The notes beneath the pieces were generated by a model that had not been told where the DNA came from, ran no database searches, and worked only from the letters and a program-made list of their open reading frames with translations. The position numbers and the translations under genes are program-made. Below are positions 24,228-32,819 of a stretch of DNA of 64,000 nt, piece after piece; the first letter of the stretch is position 1; each line of letters starts with the position of its first letter. The stretch comes from Clostridium tagluense (GTDB lineage: Bacteria; Bacillota; Clostridia; Clostridiales; Clostridiaceae): positions 1-64,000 of the forward strand of contig NZ_BHYK01000021.1 in assembly GCF_003865095.1 (NCBI RefSeq), written 5' to 3'.

Positions 24228-25850
24228 ATGGATTATAAAATAAAAGTACCTCAAGAAAAATATGAGGAAGAAGATAACATTATAACTAAAATATTAAAAA
24301 TTAGAGGTATCGAGAATAAACAGGATTTTTTATATCCTTCCGAGAAATACACCCATTCGCATTGGGAGTTATCAAGTATGAGAGAAGCAGTTGATTACAT
24401 AATAGATGCAATAGAAAATAATTGTAAAGTGGGGATATATGGAGATATAGATGCCGATGGAGTAACTTCTTTAGCAATAATATATCATTACCTTATAGCT
24501 CATGGGATTACACCAATATTATTGTATCACCAAAGAGGTGAGGGTCATGGCGTTATAGTAGATAAAGTCCCAAAAGATTTAGATTTATTAATAATTGTGG
24601 ATAGTAGTTCTAATTGTGTAGAAGAATGCAAAGAACTATCTGAGGATATGAACATAGTCATATTAGACCACCATGAATCAGATGTATTAAATAGGTTTGC
24701 TACTATAGTAAATCCACAATTCAATGATTATCCTAATAAATTTTTATGTGGGGCAGGGGTGTGTTACAAAACCTGCCAAGCTATTGATGAAGTAATGTGT
24801 ACTACTTATTCAGAACCATTAATAGATTATTGTGCCGTAGGAATGATTGGAGATATGATGAATGTCAGTAATTTAGAAACAAGGCATTTAATAATGAAAG
24901 GGTTATTTAAAATACATAATAATTGCAGTTTACCATTGCAACTAATATTAAAACACTTGAAGAAAGATTTTAGACCAAATTCAACAACTATATCCTTTTA
25001 CCTAGTCCCATTTATAAATTCAATAATAAGGCTTGAACATATAGAAGATATTATAGCAATCTTGACTTCAAATGATGAAAAATTCATGAAAGCTATGATT
25101 AAAAAATGTGCCAAATTAAATGAAGAAAGAAAAGTAATTCAAGCAAAGATGTTAAAGGAAGTAGATAAAGATTTAGATACTTCTCACAAAGTAATATATG
25201 CAATAGCAAAATCAAAGGATGGTAATTCTACTTTGAATGGATTAGTGGCAAATAATATTATGAAAAAGTATCAAAAACCAACCTTTATATTAGGGGAATT
25301 AAGAGATAAAAGTACCATTCATAAGGGTAGTGGTAGAAGTTTGGGAGATATTGATGTAAGAGTGTTAATGAATAAATCTAAGTTAGTGGTTAGTGCTGAG
25401 GGACATCAAGGTGCTTTTGGGGTTGAAATTGAAGAAAGTAACCTAGATGCCTTAATGTTATATCTTGATGATGAACTTAAAGATGTAGTATGTGATACAA
25501 GCCTTCAAGTTGAGATGGAATTGAAACAATCTGACATTACATGGGAATTCCTTAAAGATTTAGAGAAGATAAGTTTTATTGTAGGAGAAGGATTCAAAGA
25601 ACCTTTATTCTTATTAAAATGTATGTTTAAAACTGATGTAAAAGTAATGAAAATAGTTCATGTTAAATTAACGGCAGGGGAATTCGATTGCATGAAATTT
25701 AATATAGAGCAGGATGAAGTAGATAAATTGTCAAATGCTTTTTGTTTTGATACTATAGGGAGTTTAGCAGTTAATTCTTTTTACAATTTTGGAACAAAAA
25801 TAATGACTAAATCAAAGCAAATTTTAATGAGTGACATTCACATATATTAG
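24228..25850 (+). CDS. recJ: RecJ-like DHH single-strand exonuclease
   Basis: 540 aa, close to RecJ size. DHH-family motifs: YGDIDADGVTS (Asp73, Asp75, Asp77), VDSSSN, ILDHHE (147-149), and the DHHA1 region GSGRSLGDIDV with GGHQGAFG-like AEGHQGAFGVEI. It degrades ssDNA 5' to 3' with Mn/Mg and may process Okazaki ends or recombination intermediates. Preceded by an AATTATAAAA junction motif at 24194 and a AAGGAG site. Confidence 0.88.
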   Translation: MDYKIKVPQEKYEEEDNIITKILKIRGIENKQDFLYPSEKYTHSHWELSSMREAVDYIIDAIENNCKVGIYGDIDADGVTSLAIIYHYLIAHGITPILLYHQRGEGHGVIVDKVPKDLDLLIIVDSSSNCVEECKELSEDMNIVILDHHESDVLNRFATIVNPQFNDYPNKFLCGAGVCYKTCQAIDEVMCTTYSEPLIDYCAVGMIGDMMNVSNLETRHLIMKGLFKIHNNCSLPLQLILKHLKKDFRPNSTTISFYLVPFINSIIRLEHIEDIIAILTSNDEKFMKAMIKKCAKLNEERKVIQAKMLKEVDKDLDTSHKVIYAIAKSKDGNSTLNGLVANNIMKKYQKPTFILGELRDKSTIHKGSGRSLGDIDVRVLMNKSKLVVSAEGHQGAFGVEIEESNLDALMLYLDDELKDVVCDTSLQVEMELKQSDITWEFLKDLEKISFIVGEGFKEPLFLLKCMFKTDVKVMKIVHVKLTAGEFDCMKFNIEQDEVDKLSNAFCFDTIGSLAVNSFYNFGTKIMTKSKQILMSDIHIY

Positions 25851-25870
25851 ACACAAAGGAGATTGACAAT

Positions 25871-28800
25871 ATGGAAAAAATATATCAGAATTACCATAAA
25901 CATACAAGCTATTCCAATGTTTATACTAAAGATAGCCCCTTAGTTACAAATGATTATCTTGTCAAAATGAAGGAAATAGGTGGAAAACAAATATATAGTA
26001 CAGTGGAGCATGGCTTTCAATCTCCTTATTTTAGAGTTTATGATGAATTAGAGGAGTTTAACAGAGCAAATGAAACAGATATAAAATTTATATTTGGAGC
26101 AGAAGTCTATTGGGTTAAGGATAGATTGAGTACAGATAGGTCAAATTGTCATATGGTCTTATTGGCAAGGAATGAAAAAGGTAGAAAAGCTTTAAATAAA
26201 GCCATATCAATTGCTAATAAAACTGGATATTACTATAAACCAAGATTAGATTTAGAATTAATTCTAGGTTTACCTAAAGATGATGTATTTGTCACTACTG
26301 CCTGTTTAGCATTTTGGAATAAGTATGAGGATATGAATGAGGTTGTATTGAAACTAAATGAACATTTTACTCATTTCTATTTAGAGGTTCAATCAAATCA
26401 TACTGAAAGGCAAGTAGAAGTAAATAAAAATATTTTAGCCTTAAGCGTTATGTATAATATACCTTTAATAGCAGGAACAGATAGCCATGTAATTGATAAT
26501 AGTCAACTTGCAGATAGAGATGATTTATTGAAAAGTTCGGGTATTGCATATCCCGAGGAAGATGGATGGTTTATGGATTTCCCTAGCTATGATACATTCT
26601 ATAATAGGTTTGTAGAACAAGGGGTCTTATCAGAGGAACAAATAACTAAGGCTATAGATAATACAAATATAATACTTGATTTCGATGATATCATATTAAA
26701 TAGAACAATGAAAATGCCTACTCTATATCCTAATCTTAATCAGACCGAAAAAGATAAAATATTTATCCAAACTATTTTTGAACTATGGGATAAAGAAAAA
26801 GAAAAGATACCTCAAGAATTACATAAGCAGTATACTGATGAAATTGTCAAAGAAATGAATGAAATTTTAGGTTGTGCTATGTGTGACTATTTCCTGTTTA
26901 ACAAGAAGGTTATTGAATTAGGTATTGAGAAATATGGAGGTGAATTAACTCAGAGTGGTAGAGGTAGTAATGTAGCCATGTATTTAAATAAGTTATTAGG
27001 ATTTACAAATATAGATTGTATTTCCGCTCCAATAGATATGTATTCCGAACGTTTCTTAACTAAGGAAAGGGTATTAGAGTCTAAAACTCCCCCCGATGAA
27101 GATTATAATGTTACAGATAGGATTCCTTTCTTACTTGCCCAAAAGGAAATACTAGGAGATGATAGATGTTATGACTTAATATCATTCGGAAGATTACATT
27201 TGAAGTCTGCATTTAAGATGTATGCTAGGGCAAATGATGTTGATGCTCAAGTTGCAAATGATGTTTCTAAGCAAATTGAGAAATATGAGAAAGCCGTTTT
27301 ATATGCAGAAGATGATGAAAAAGATGATATTGATATGTATGACTACATCGACAAGGAAGAATTTGGACATATTATAGAAGGGTGTCAACGTTATTTAGGT
27401 ATCGTGGATAATAGAAAGTCTCACCCATGCTTTACTAAAAATGAATTAATTACAACAGATAAAGGATATAAAAAAATTAAGGCTATTGTATTAGGCGATA
27501 AGGTGCTAACACATAATAATAAATTTGAAAAAGTAATGAAACTAATGGATAGAGAATCTAATGATATATACAATCTAAAAGCTATGGGTTCTTTAGGAAT
27601 AGAAGTCACAGGAAATCATCCTATGTTAGTTGGTAGAAGAATAAAACCTAAAAATAAAATGGATTTAAAAGTTGATTGGATTCCTGTCTCAGAATTAAAA
27701 AAACAAGATATGATGGCAGTTGCAATTAATAATAATTCAATTATACCTTGTAATGATTTTGACTTACCTTTTGACAATAAAGATTTTTGGTGGATAATAG
27801 GAAGATTTATTGGAGATGGATGGTATGAAGAATTTGCTAGATTAAGTGGTAAATGTGAAGGAGATATAGTTAAACGAACGATAATATGTTGTGGTAAAGG
27901 AAAGAATGAATTAGAAGATATTAAATCAAAAATTGGTAACATGTTTGAATATAGGGTTCAAGAAGAAACTACTACATATAAAATAATTATAAAAGGGAAA
28001 GACATTCATGAATACGTTAAAACCTTTGGTAAATATGCATATGGCAAAAGATTTACAAATGATATTCTTGACTTGCCCATAGAATTGTTAAAAGTATTTT
28101 TAGAGGGATACTTTAGTGCAGATGGACATTTGACTAAAAAGGGTTATCAATCATTAAAAACAGTAAGCAAAGAATTAGCATTAGGTGTAGTAGCTTGTGT
28201 AAATAAAGCTTATCATATGCCTTGTGGAATTACATACATAGCCCCTAAAGTAGAATACATAGAAGGTAGAAAAGTTAATTCTAAAGAAAAATATGATGTT
28301 AAATTTAAATATGTAGTATGTAAAAAAGACAGGGCTTTTTATAAAGATGGTTATATATGGTGTCCCTACTACAGTAAAGAAAAATTAGATAAGACTGATA
28401 CTGTATATAATATTGAAGTTGAAAATGACCATTCTTATACAGTTAATAATCTTGTTGTACATAATTGTGGTTCAATCGTGGCTAGTTGTGATATAGAGGA
28501 AGAAGTGGGTATAGTCCTATGTAAATCCGAGACAACTAAGAAGGAAGTCTTAACTGCTCTGATAGAGAGTATTACAATAGATGCCTTTGGTTGGTTAAAA
28601 AACGATTTTCTTATAGTGGATAGTACAAGAATAATCAATTCAGTATATAGAAGAATTGGTATGCAACCAATAGAAATAAATGATTTATTAAAAATTATAA
28701 AAGATGACAAAAAGGTTTGGGATATATATGCAAATGGACATACTCAATGTATCAATCAATGTGAGAAAGAAAAAACAACTCAAAAAATGATGATATATAA

Positions 28801-30064
28801 AGCCCGAAATATCGTGGAATTAACTCAATTTATTGCAGGAATCAGACCATCATTTAAATCTTTATATTCATACTTTGAAAAAAGACAGAGATACCAATAT
28901 AACATAAAAGCATTGGATACCTTATTACAAAATCAGTATTGTGATTCATCCTTCATATTATTTCAAGAAGATTTAATGAAGATACTGGCTTTTGCAGGAT
29001 TCGCCATGAAAGATACATATAATATAATCAAAGCAATATCAAAGAAAAAGAAGAAGAAAATAGCAGATGTTAAACCTAAATTTATAGCTACCTTTGCTCA
29101 AAAAATCATTGAAACAGGGGATGCAGATAATGAGGAAGATGCTCTTATCCTTGCTCAAAAAGTATGGGGTATAGTGGAGGATTTTAGTTCATATGGGTTC
29201 AATTCTCCTCATGGATTCTCTTATGCCATAGATAGTGTAACTCAAGCATGGCAGAAAGCTAATTATCCATATGAATTTTATGAAGTGGTATTACAACGCT
29301 TTACAGACAAAGGCGAGAAAACTAAAGTATCACTGATTAAAAAGGAAATGATACACTTTAATATTAATTTAAAACCTATGAAATTCAGAGATGATAACCG
29401 AGGATTCACGGCTTATAAAGAAAAAGGTTATATAACACAACCATTAAATAGCGTTAAAAATATGTCCAAAGATGCACCACAGATACTATATGATATGAAA
29501 GATATAGAACTGGAAAGTTTCGTAGATTTATTATCCCATATGATGTGCAATACTAAGCTTAATAAGAAACATATTGAGATATTGATTAAGTTGGATTATT
29601 TTTCTGAATATGGTGATATTAATTACCTATTAGGCATCTATACAAAGCATCAAGAATTATACAAAAAAACTTATGTAGAAAAAACAAAGATAAAACGTAC
29701 CATAGAAATTAAAGAGTTTATAGAGACATTAACAAAACACACAACTTCTATAATTGATAGAATTAAATTTGAAATAGAATTGGTCGGGTATACAGATTTA
29801 AAAGATAGCTCTTTTGATGAAAAATTGGTCATGGTTACTAATTTAGAATTTAATCAGTATGGAACGCCTTTTGTTACACTATATAATATATCAGTAGGCT
29901 CAACTTTATATATTAAGGTCAATAAAACGAATTATAATAAAAAACCTTTTGAGATAAATGACATGTTATACCTTGTTTTAATCAAAAATGATAAGAAATT
30001 TTGGATTAAAGATAGGGATGAATATGAGAATGTATTACATAATTATAGAATGGTGGTAGAATAG
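25871..30064 (+). CDS. dnaE: DNA polymerase III alpha subunit (DnaE) with intein
   Basis: 1397 codons; after removal of a 346-residue intein the polymerase is ~1051 aa. Order: PHP domain (YHKHTSYSN with His9/His11, TVEHGFQSP, FGAEVYW, GTDSH), palm with SGRGSNVAMYLN (cf. GRGSA) and the catalytic PPDEDYN (Asp409, Asp411), CYDLISFGRL, fingers, then the intein after KSHP. Downstream parts include SYGFNSPHGFSYA (cf. FN.SHA..Y). The C-terminal OB fold (TNLEFNQYGTPFVTLYN) is present. It replicates the phage genome; no beta clamp or exonuclease subunit was recognised in the window. The PHP His residues suggest a possible proofreading function, unproven. Confidence 0.92.
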   Translation: MEKIYQNYHKHTSYSNVYTKDSPLVTNDYLVKMKEIGGKQIYSTVEHGFQSPYFRVYDELEEFNRANETDIKFIFGAEVYWVKDRLSTDRSNCHMVLLARNEKGRKALNKAISIANKTGYYYKPRLDLELILGLPKDDVFVTTACLAFWNKYEDMNEVVLKLNEHFTHFYLEVQSNHTERQVEVNKNILALSVMYNIPLIAGTDSHVIDNSQLADRDDLLKSSGIAYPEEDGWFMDFPSYDTFYNRFVEQGVLSEEQITKAIDNTNIILDFDDIILNRTMKMPTLYPNLNQTEKDKIFIQTIFELWDKEKEKIPQELHKQYTDEIVKEMNEILGCAMCDYFLFNKKVIELGIEKYGGELTQSGRGSNVAMYLNKLLGFTNIDCISAPIDMYSERFLTKERVLESKTPPDEDYNVTDRIPFLLAQKEILGDDRCYDLISFGRLHLKSAFKMYARANDVDAQVANDVSKQIEKYEKAVLYAEDDEKDDIDMYDYIDKEEFGHIIEGCQRYLGIVDNRKSHPCFTKNELITTDKGYKKIKAIVLGDKVLTHNNKFEKVMKLMDRESNDIYNLKAMGSLGIEVTGNHPMLVGRRIKPKNKMDLKVDWIPVSELKKQDMMAVAINNNSIIPCNDFDLPFDNKDFWWIIGRFIGDGWYEEFARLSGKCEGDIVKRTIICCGKGKNELEDIKSKIGNMFEYRVQEETTTYKIIIKGKDIHEYVKTFGKYAYGKRFTNDILDLPIELLKVFLEGYFSADGHLTKKGYQSLKTVSKELALGVVACVNKAYHMPCGITYIAPKVEYIEGRKVNSKEKYDVKFKYVVCKKDRAFYKDGYIWCPYYSKEKLDKTDTVYNIEVENDHSYTVNNLVVHNCGSIVASCDIEEEVGIVLCKSETTKKEVLTALIESITIDAFGWLKNDFLIVDSTRIINSVYRRIGMQPIEINDLLKIIKDDKKVWDIYANGHTQCINQCEKEKTTQKMMIYKARNIVELTQFIAGIRPSFKSLYSYFEKRQRYQYNIKALDTLLQNQYCDSSFILFQEDLMKILAFAGFAMKDTYNIIKAISKKKKKKIADVKPKFIATFAQKIIETGDADNEEDALILAQKVWGIVEDFSSYGFNSPHGFSYAIDSVTQAWQKANYPYEFYEVVLQRFTDKGEKTKVSLIKKEMIHFNINLKPMKFRDDNRGFTAYKEKGYITQPLNSVKNMSKDAPQILYDMKDIELESFVDLLSHMMCNTKLNKKHIEILIKLDYFSEYGDINYLLGIYTKHQELYKKTYVEKTKIKRTIEIKEFIETLTKHTTSIIDRIKFEIELVGYTDLKDSSFDEKLVMVTNLEFNQYGTPFVTLYNISVGSTLYIKVNKTNYNKKPFEINDMLYLVLIKNDKKFWIKDRDEYENVLHNYRMVVE
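27428..28465 (+). other. intein in DnaE (346 aa, LAGLIDADG type)
   Basis: Starts with Cys520 (CFTKNELITTDKGYKKIK, block A), has a block B-like VTGNHPML, two LAGLIDADG-type motifs (IIGRFIGDGWY and LEGYFSADGH), and ends VYNIEVENDHSYTVNN...VHN before Cys866 of the extein. All splice-junction residues (Cys, His-Asn, +1 Cys) are present, so self-splicing is expected. It sits in HP|CGS, a conserved polymerase motif, the kind of site inteins favour. The full endonuclease domain suggests it is still mobile or recently was. Confidence 0.92.
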
Positions 30065-30622
30065 ATGAAATATACAGAGAAACAAATCAAGGAATTATTA
30101 TCTACTATAATTATGCTTGTAGATACTAGGGAGAAGGATACTTTTATCATGGAGTGTTTTGATAAGTATGATATAAAGTGGAAGAAGTATAAGCTATCAT
30201 ATGGAGATTATTCAGTTATGCTACCACAGAACCTTAAGTTAGGTATTCTTGAAGATACCTATTTTGATTCAAAATTTGCTATAGAGCGGAAAAACAGTCT
30301 CAATGAACTGGGAGTAAATATAAGTACAAATAGAGATAGATTTAAAAGGGAATTTGAGAGGTGTAAGACCCAAGATGGTAAGATAATATTAATGATAGAG
30401 GAGAATACTTTTGGGGATATAGTGAAGCATAACTATAGTAATAGAATAGAACCAAGTTCTTTTCTAGCTTTATTACATTCTTTATCAATTGAATACAATA
30501 TACCCTTCATATTTGTTGATAAGGATGTTTCTTTTGTATTCATATACCATACCTTCAAATATTACATGAGAAATGAATTAAAAAATAATAATAAAATAGA
30601 GATTGACAAAACAAAAGAATAG
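30065..30622 (+). CDS. ERCC4-type nuclease
   Basis: 185 aa. XPF/Mus81 signature: LVDTREK near residue 18, GDYSV, then FAIERKNSLNEL (ERKx3DL form with Asn), and RFKREFERCK. Such nucleases cut branched or flap DNA. The ATG directly follows the DnaE stop, so the two are co-translated, pointing to a replication-repair role. No helicase or HhH domain is fused. Confidence 0.85.
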   Translation: MKYTEKQIKELLSTIIMLVDTREKDTFIMECFDKYDIKWKKYKLSYGDYSVMLPQNLKLGILEDTYFDSKFAIERKNSLNELGVNISTNRDRFKREFERCKTQDGKIILMIEENTFGDIVKHNYSNRIEPSSFLALLHSLSIEYNIPFIFVDKDVSFVFIYHTFKYYMRNELKNNNKIEIDKTKE

Positions 30623-30667
30623 TTATATAATAAAGCCATAAGAGTTGCGAAAAATTCTTGTGGCTTT
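30603..30667 (+). promoter_or_regulatory. promoter-like sequence followed at once by a hairpin
   Basis: TTGACA (30603-30608), 17-bp spacer, TATAAT (30626-30631) overlap the end of the nuclease gene. A 12-bp stem (30632-30643 with 30656-30667, AAAGCCATAAGA / TCTTGTGGCTTT) begins where transcription would start. The hairpin alone could be the terminator of the replication operon; together the two could give a tiny RNA or a 5'-capped mRNA. The promoter may be coincidental, as the -35 lies in coding sequence. Confidence 0.45.
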
Positions 30668-30702
30668 CACATTAAAAATAATTATAAAAGGAGATTTAAA
30701 GA

Positions 30703-31350
30703 ATGGAAGAAATAATTAAAATGTATTGTACCAAAACACATGGAGAATATATTAAAGGTATTAATTATAAATGTTTACATACACATTGGAAAAGCACCAG
30801 TGATGAATACTATGAAATATATTATGGAGAGAATCGTTCTTTTGCAGAGTTAAATAGAGATTATTGCGACTTAAATTATTTTATAAAACTCGATTGTTAT
30901 ATAGAATTAGTTTTAACAGAACAAAAATACATATATAAATTATTATCTAAATTATTTAAAGTTAATATAAATAAGACTTATCAACGAACACAATTATTCA
31001 TAATAGAATATGCAGACAAAGATGTTAAAAAACTTATTGAGGAAAAAATATTAGCTCCTATTGAAGAAATTAAAGGGAATGACTTATTCTTTATGCATCA
31101 AGAAAAAATCTTATATATCATAGCCCAATTAAATAAAATAAATGATTTCACAGAATACATAGATATAAAAGATAGGATTGATAATTACAATGAAATAATA
31201 GGTAAAATAGCTAAAAATATTATAAAATTAGATAATGAAGGTAAACGCCAAAGTGATGAAATATCAAACGAAAGAATAAAAACATTTATAAAGAAGGAAG
31301 ATGTTTTGTTGAATAAGTGGAGAAATAGCTTAGATAATATAGGTATGTAA
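30703..31350 (+). CDS. hypothetical protein (215 aa)
   Basis: Soluble, helical, Lys/Glu-rich protein with no recognised motif; a single C...H...H cluster near the start (MYCTKTHGEY, HTHW) could bind metal. AATTATAAAA junction motif at 30680 and GGAGAT site precede it. Confidence 0.5.
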   Translation: MEEIIKMYCTKTHGEYIKGINYKCLHTHWKSTSDEYYEIYYGENRSFAELNRDYCDLNYFIKLDCYIELVLTEQKYIYKLLSKLFKVNINKTYQRTQLFIIEYADKDVKKLIEEKILAPIEEIKGNDLFFMHQEKILYIIAQLNKINDFTEYIDIKDRIDNYNEIIGKIAKNIIKLDNEGKRQSDEISNERIKTFIKKEDVLLNKWRNSLDNIGM

Positions 31351-31363
31351 GGAGTGTTAAAAA

Positions 31364-31735
31364 TTGAAAAATAAAAACTTTATAAAAATTTGGAGTATGG
31401 GTATAGTTACCGTCATAGTCCTTGTAGGGATTAAATTCTCACTTGTCTATATGAATAATCTTGAACTAAAATATAATCCTCCCAAAAAAGTTGAAGTAAA
31501 GGTTGAGCCGAAAATTAAAACATTTAAACTATATGGGGTTAAACTAGTGGCGAAGAATAATAGTAATGGAAGATATACGGGTAATTTCTTATCATTTTAT
31601 GATAAAGTAAGAGATAATGTTATTATATTGAAAATTAATAGCTATGAAGTTTGGAATATGTATTGTGTGGGTAATACAGTTGATGTTGAGTATAATGAAA
31701 ACTCTTATATCGAAAACATTAAGATAAAAGAATAA
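31364..31735 (+). CDS. single-pass membrane protein (123 aa), TTG start
   Basis: TTG start behind AAGGAG. One N-terminal hydrophobic helix (IWSMGIVTVIVLVGIKFSLVY) acts as signal anchor, followed by a Pro/Val/Lys linker (PPKKVEVKVEPK) and a small beta domain outside the membrane. Not recognised. Last gene before the Cas12f locus. Confidence 0.55.
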   Translation: MKNKNFIKIWSMGIVTVIVLVGIKFSLVYMNNLELKYNPPKKVEVKVEPKIKTFKLYGVKLVAKNNSNGRYTGNFLSFYDKVRDNVIILKINSYEVWNMYCVGNTVDVEYNENSYIENIKIKE

Positions 31736-31740
31736 AAAAT

Positions 31741-31783
31741 AATTATGAAATGACTTGATTTAATTGATTTAGTATGTTATTAT
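31741..31783 (+). promoter_or_regulatory. promoter of the guide-RNA region
   Basis: Near-match box AATTATGAAA (31741-31750), -35 TTGATT (31755-31760), 17-bp spacer, extended -10 TGT-TATTAT (31778-31783). The same geometry as the six stronger copies in the window. Start near 31790, about 130 nt ahead of the first tracrRNA-like module and with no gene between, so it most likely makes the non-coding RNA. Confidence 0.65.
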
Positions 31784-31920
31784 AATAATAGAAGTTAGGA
31801 AGGAAGTGAGGGAACATGAGACTTTGAAATAAATTTTAAATAAAAATAGTATAAAAAATAATAATAAAATGGACTAATAGAGGATACTAAATTTATTTAA
31901 CAATGTATCCTCAAATATAA

Positions 31921-32110
31921 AATAAAGGCTAACTTAATTAGCCTAAATTGAGAAAGTGACAAGTAAATCTTATTTCAAATAAGTTTTGTAATACTCTCAA
32001 TAAGGTAACGGTGCGAAACAGAAGTATACATAGAAACATATACATATTCGCACACGTTGAAATTGTTAACACAAAGTCCGTTAGCACATTCATTATTCAG
32101 TATATTTGTA
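31921..32110 (+). ncRNA. tracrRNA-like module A for the Cas12f-like nuclease
   Basis: Ordered elements: hairpin GGCTAA / TTAGCC (31927-31943); a closing stem TTGAG (31948-31952) with CTCAA (31996-32000) around AGAAAGTGACAAG, a CTTATT/AATAAG hairpin and TTTTGTAATACTC; TAAGGTA; then a stem GTGCGAA (32011-32017) with TTCGCAC (32047-32053). This order and the words GAGAA.GTG.CAA, TTTGGTAA..CTC and TAAGGTA match the AsCas12f1 tracrRNA as I remember it. A possible anti-repeat ATTGTTAAC (32062-32070) can pair with GTTACAAT of the repeats downstream with one bulge. Ends are approximate. Confidence 0.7.
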
Positions 32111-32178
32111 ACTAAGAAAGTAGATTCACATAATCATAGGTTGTGTACATTGATATTACTGTGTTTGATACATATGGA

Positions 32179-32300
32179 GTTACAATCTATATATGAGTAT
32201 AAAATGTAAGGAGGTTCTAATATAGTAGAATTTCAAAAGCAGTCGTTACAATCTGTATATGAGTAGTATATTTAAGGTGATGGAGTTACAAAATTTAAGA
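32179..32300 (+). CRISPR. short CRISPR-like repeats behind module A
   Basis: Two near-identical 21-nt units (GTTACAATCTATATATGAGTA at 32179 and the same with one change at 32245) lie 66 nt apart, with TAAGG near each 3' side; a partial third unit (GAGTTACAA) is at 32284. The interval between units would leave a spacer of roughly 30-40 nt. The array is tiny and diverged, so repeat borders are uncertain. After it, ATGGAG...CTCCAT (32280-32314) can form a weak hairpin. Confidence 0.5.
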
Positions 32301-32409
32301 ACTTGCACCTCCATAACATAAATTTAAATATAAAAACTATGAATTTAATAAATAAACAATATAAATCAAATAATAAAGAAGGTGATAAGATATAAAAAAT
32401 CAATATAAA

Positions 32410-32580
32410 ATAAAGGGCTATTCAGAGTCCTAAATTGAGTAGTAGCAACGTTGGAGGTTTAATACATATTAATTTATCAAATAAACTCTATAGACCGTTG
32501 AAAACCCTCAATAAGCCTTCTAACCATTTCGGTTGGTAAAGCTTCTTACAAAAAGCAGTAGTTATGCGAGGTGTAAGGGA
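32410..32580 (+). ncRNA. tracrRNA-like module B (paralogue of A)
   Basis: Shares with module A the words AAATAAAGG, CCTAAATTGAG and CTCAATAAG in the same order and spacing. Hairpin 1 is kept by changed bases: GGGCT / AGTCC (32415-32430). The TTGAG/CTCAA stem (32435-32439 with 32507-32511) encloses CAACG / CGTTG. It adds a nexus-like hairpin CTAACC / GGTTGG (32520-32536) inside AAGC/GCTT, absent from A, and ends in CTTACA / TGTAAG (32545-32577). TGTAAG could also pair with CTTAACA of the repeats. Base changes that keep the stems argue for selection on RNA structure. Confidence 0.68.
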
Positions 32581-32617
32581 ATATATATTTAAGGAATGGC
32601 TTAAAGTCATAGATAAA

Positions 32618-32778
32618 GACTTAACATGATATATATTTGAAGTTAAGGGTCGAATTTGCATAGTCTTTTTATAGTTCAATAAGGAATTAACATGATATAT
32701 ATTTGAATCTATGTAATATTAAACTATACATATAAAGCAAATATTGTTAGGACTTAACATGAATATATTTGAATCTGT
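32618..32778 (+). CRISPR. three CRISPR-like repeats behind module B
   Basis: Units of TTAACATGATATATATTTGA(A) begin at 32621, 32687 and 32754 (third lacks one base), period 66 and 67 nt, the same period as behind module A. Left flanks share AAGGA-type bases and copies 2 and 3 share TCT on the right, giving a repeat of about 28-32 nt and spacers of about 35 nt. A degenerate unit may occur at 32579. The last unit ends ~40 nt before the nuclease start. Without known spacer matches the array call rests on period and position. Confidence 0.6.
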
Positions 32779-32819
32779 ACAAATATTATTAATATAAGAC
32801 ATTAAAAGGAGCAAATAAA

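Noticed and set aside
27970-27990. AATTATAAAA inside the intein gene, and another near 42757 in nrdJ
   Set aside because: Both arise from codons for Ile-Ile-Lys in a very AT-rich gene; not counted as junction motifs.
31820-31831. Tiny frame ATG-AGA-CTT-TGA behind GAGGGA in the guide-RNA leader
   Set aside because: Three codons only; could be a leader peptide but cannot be supported.
32303-32334. Promoter for module B (TTGCAC ... TATAAA)
   Set aside because: Spacer of 20 bp and a poor -35; unlike the uniform promoters of this phage.
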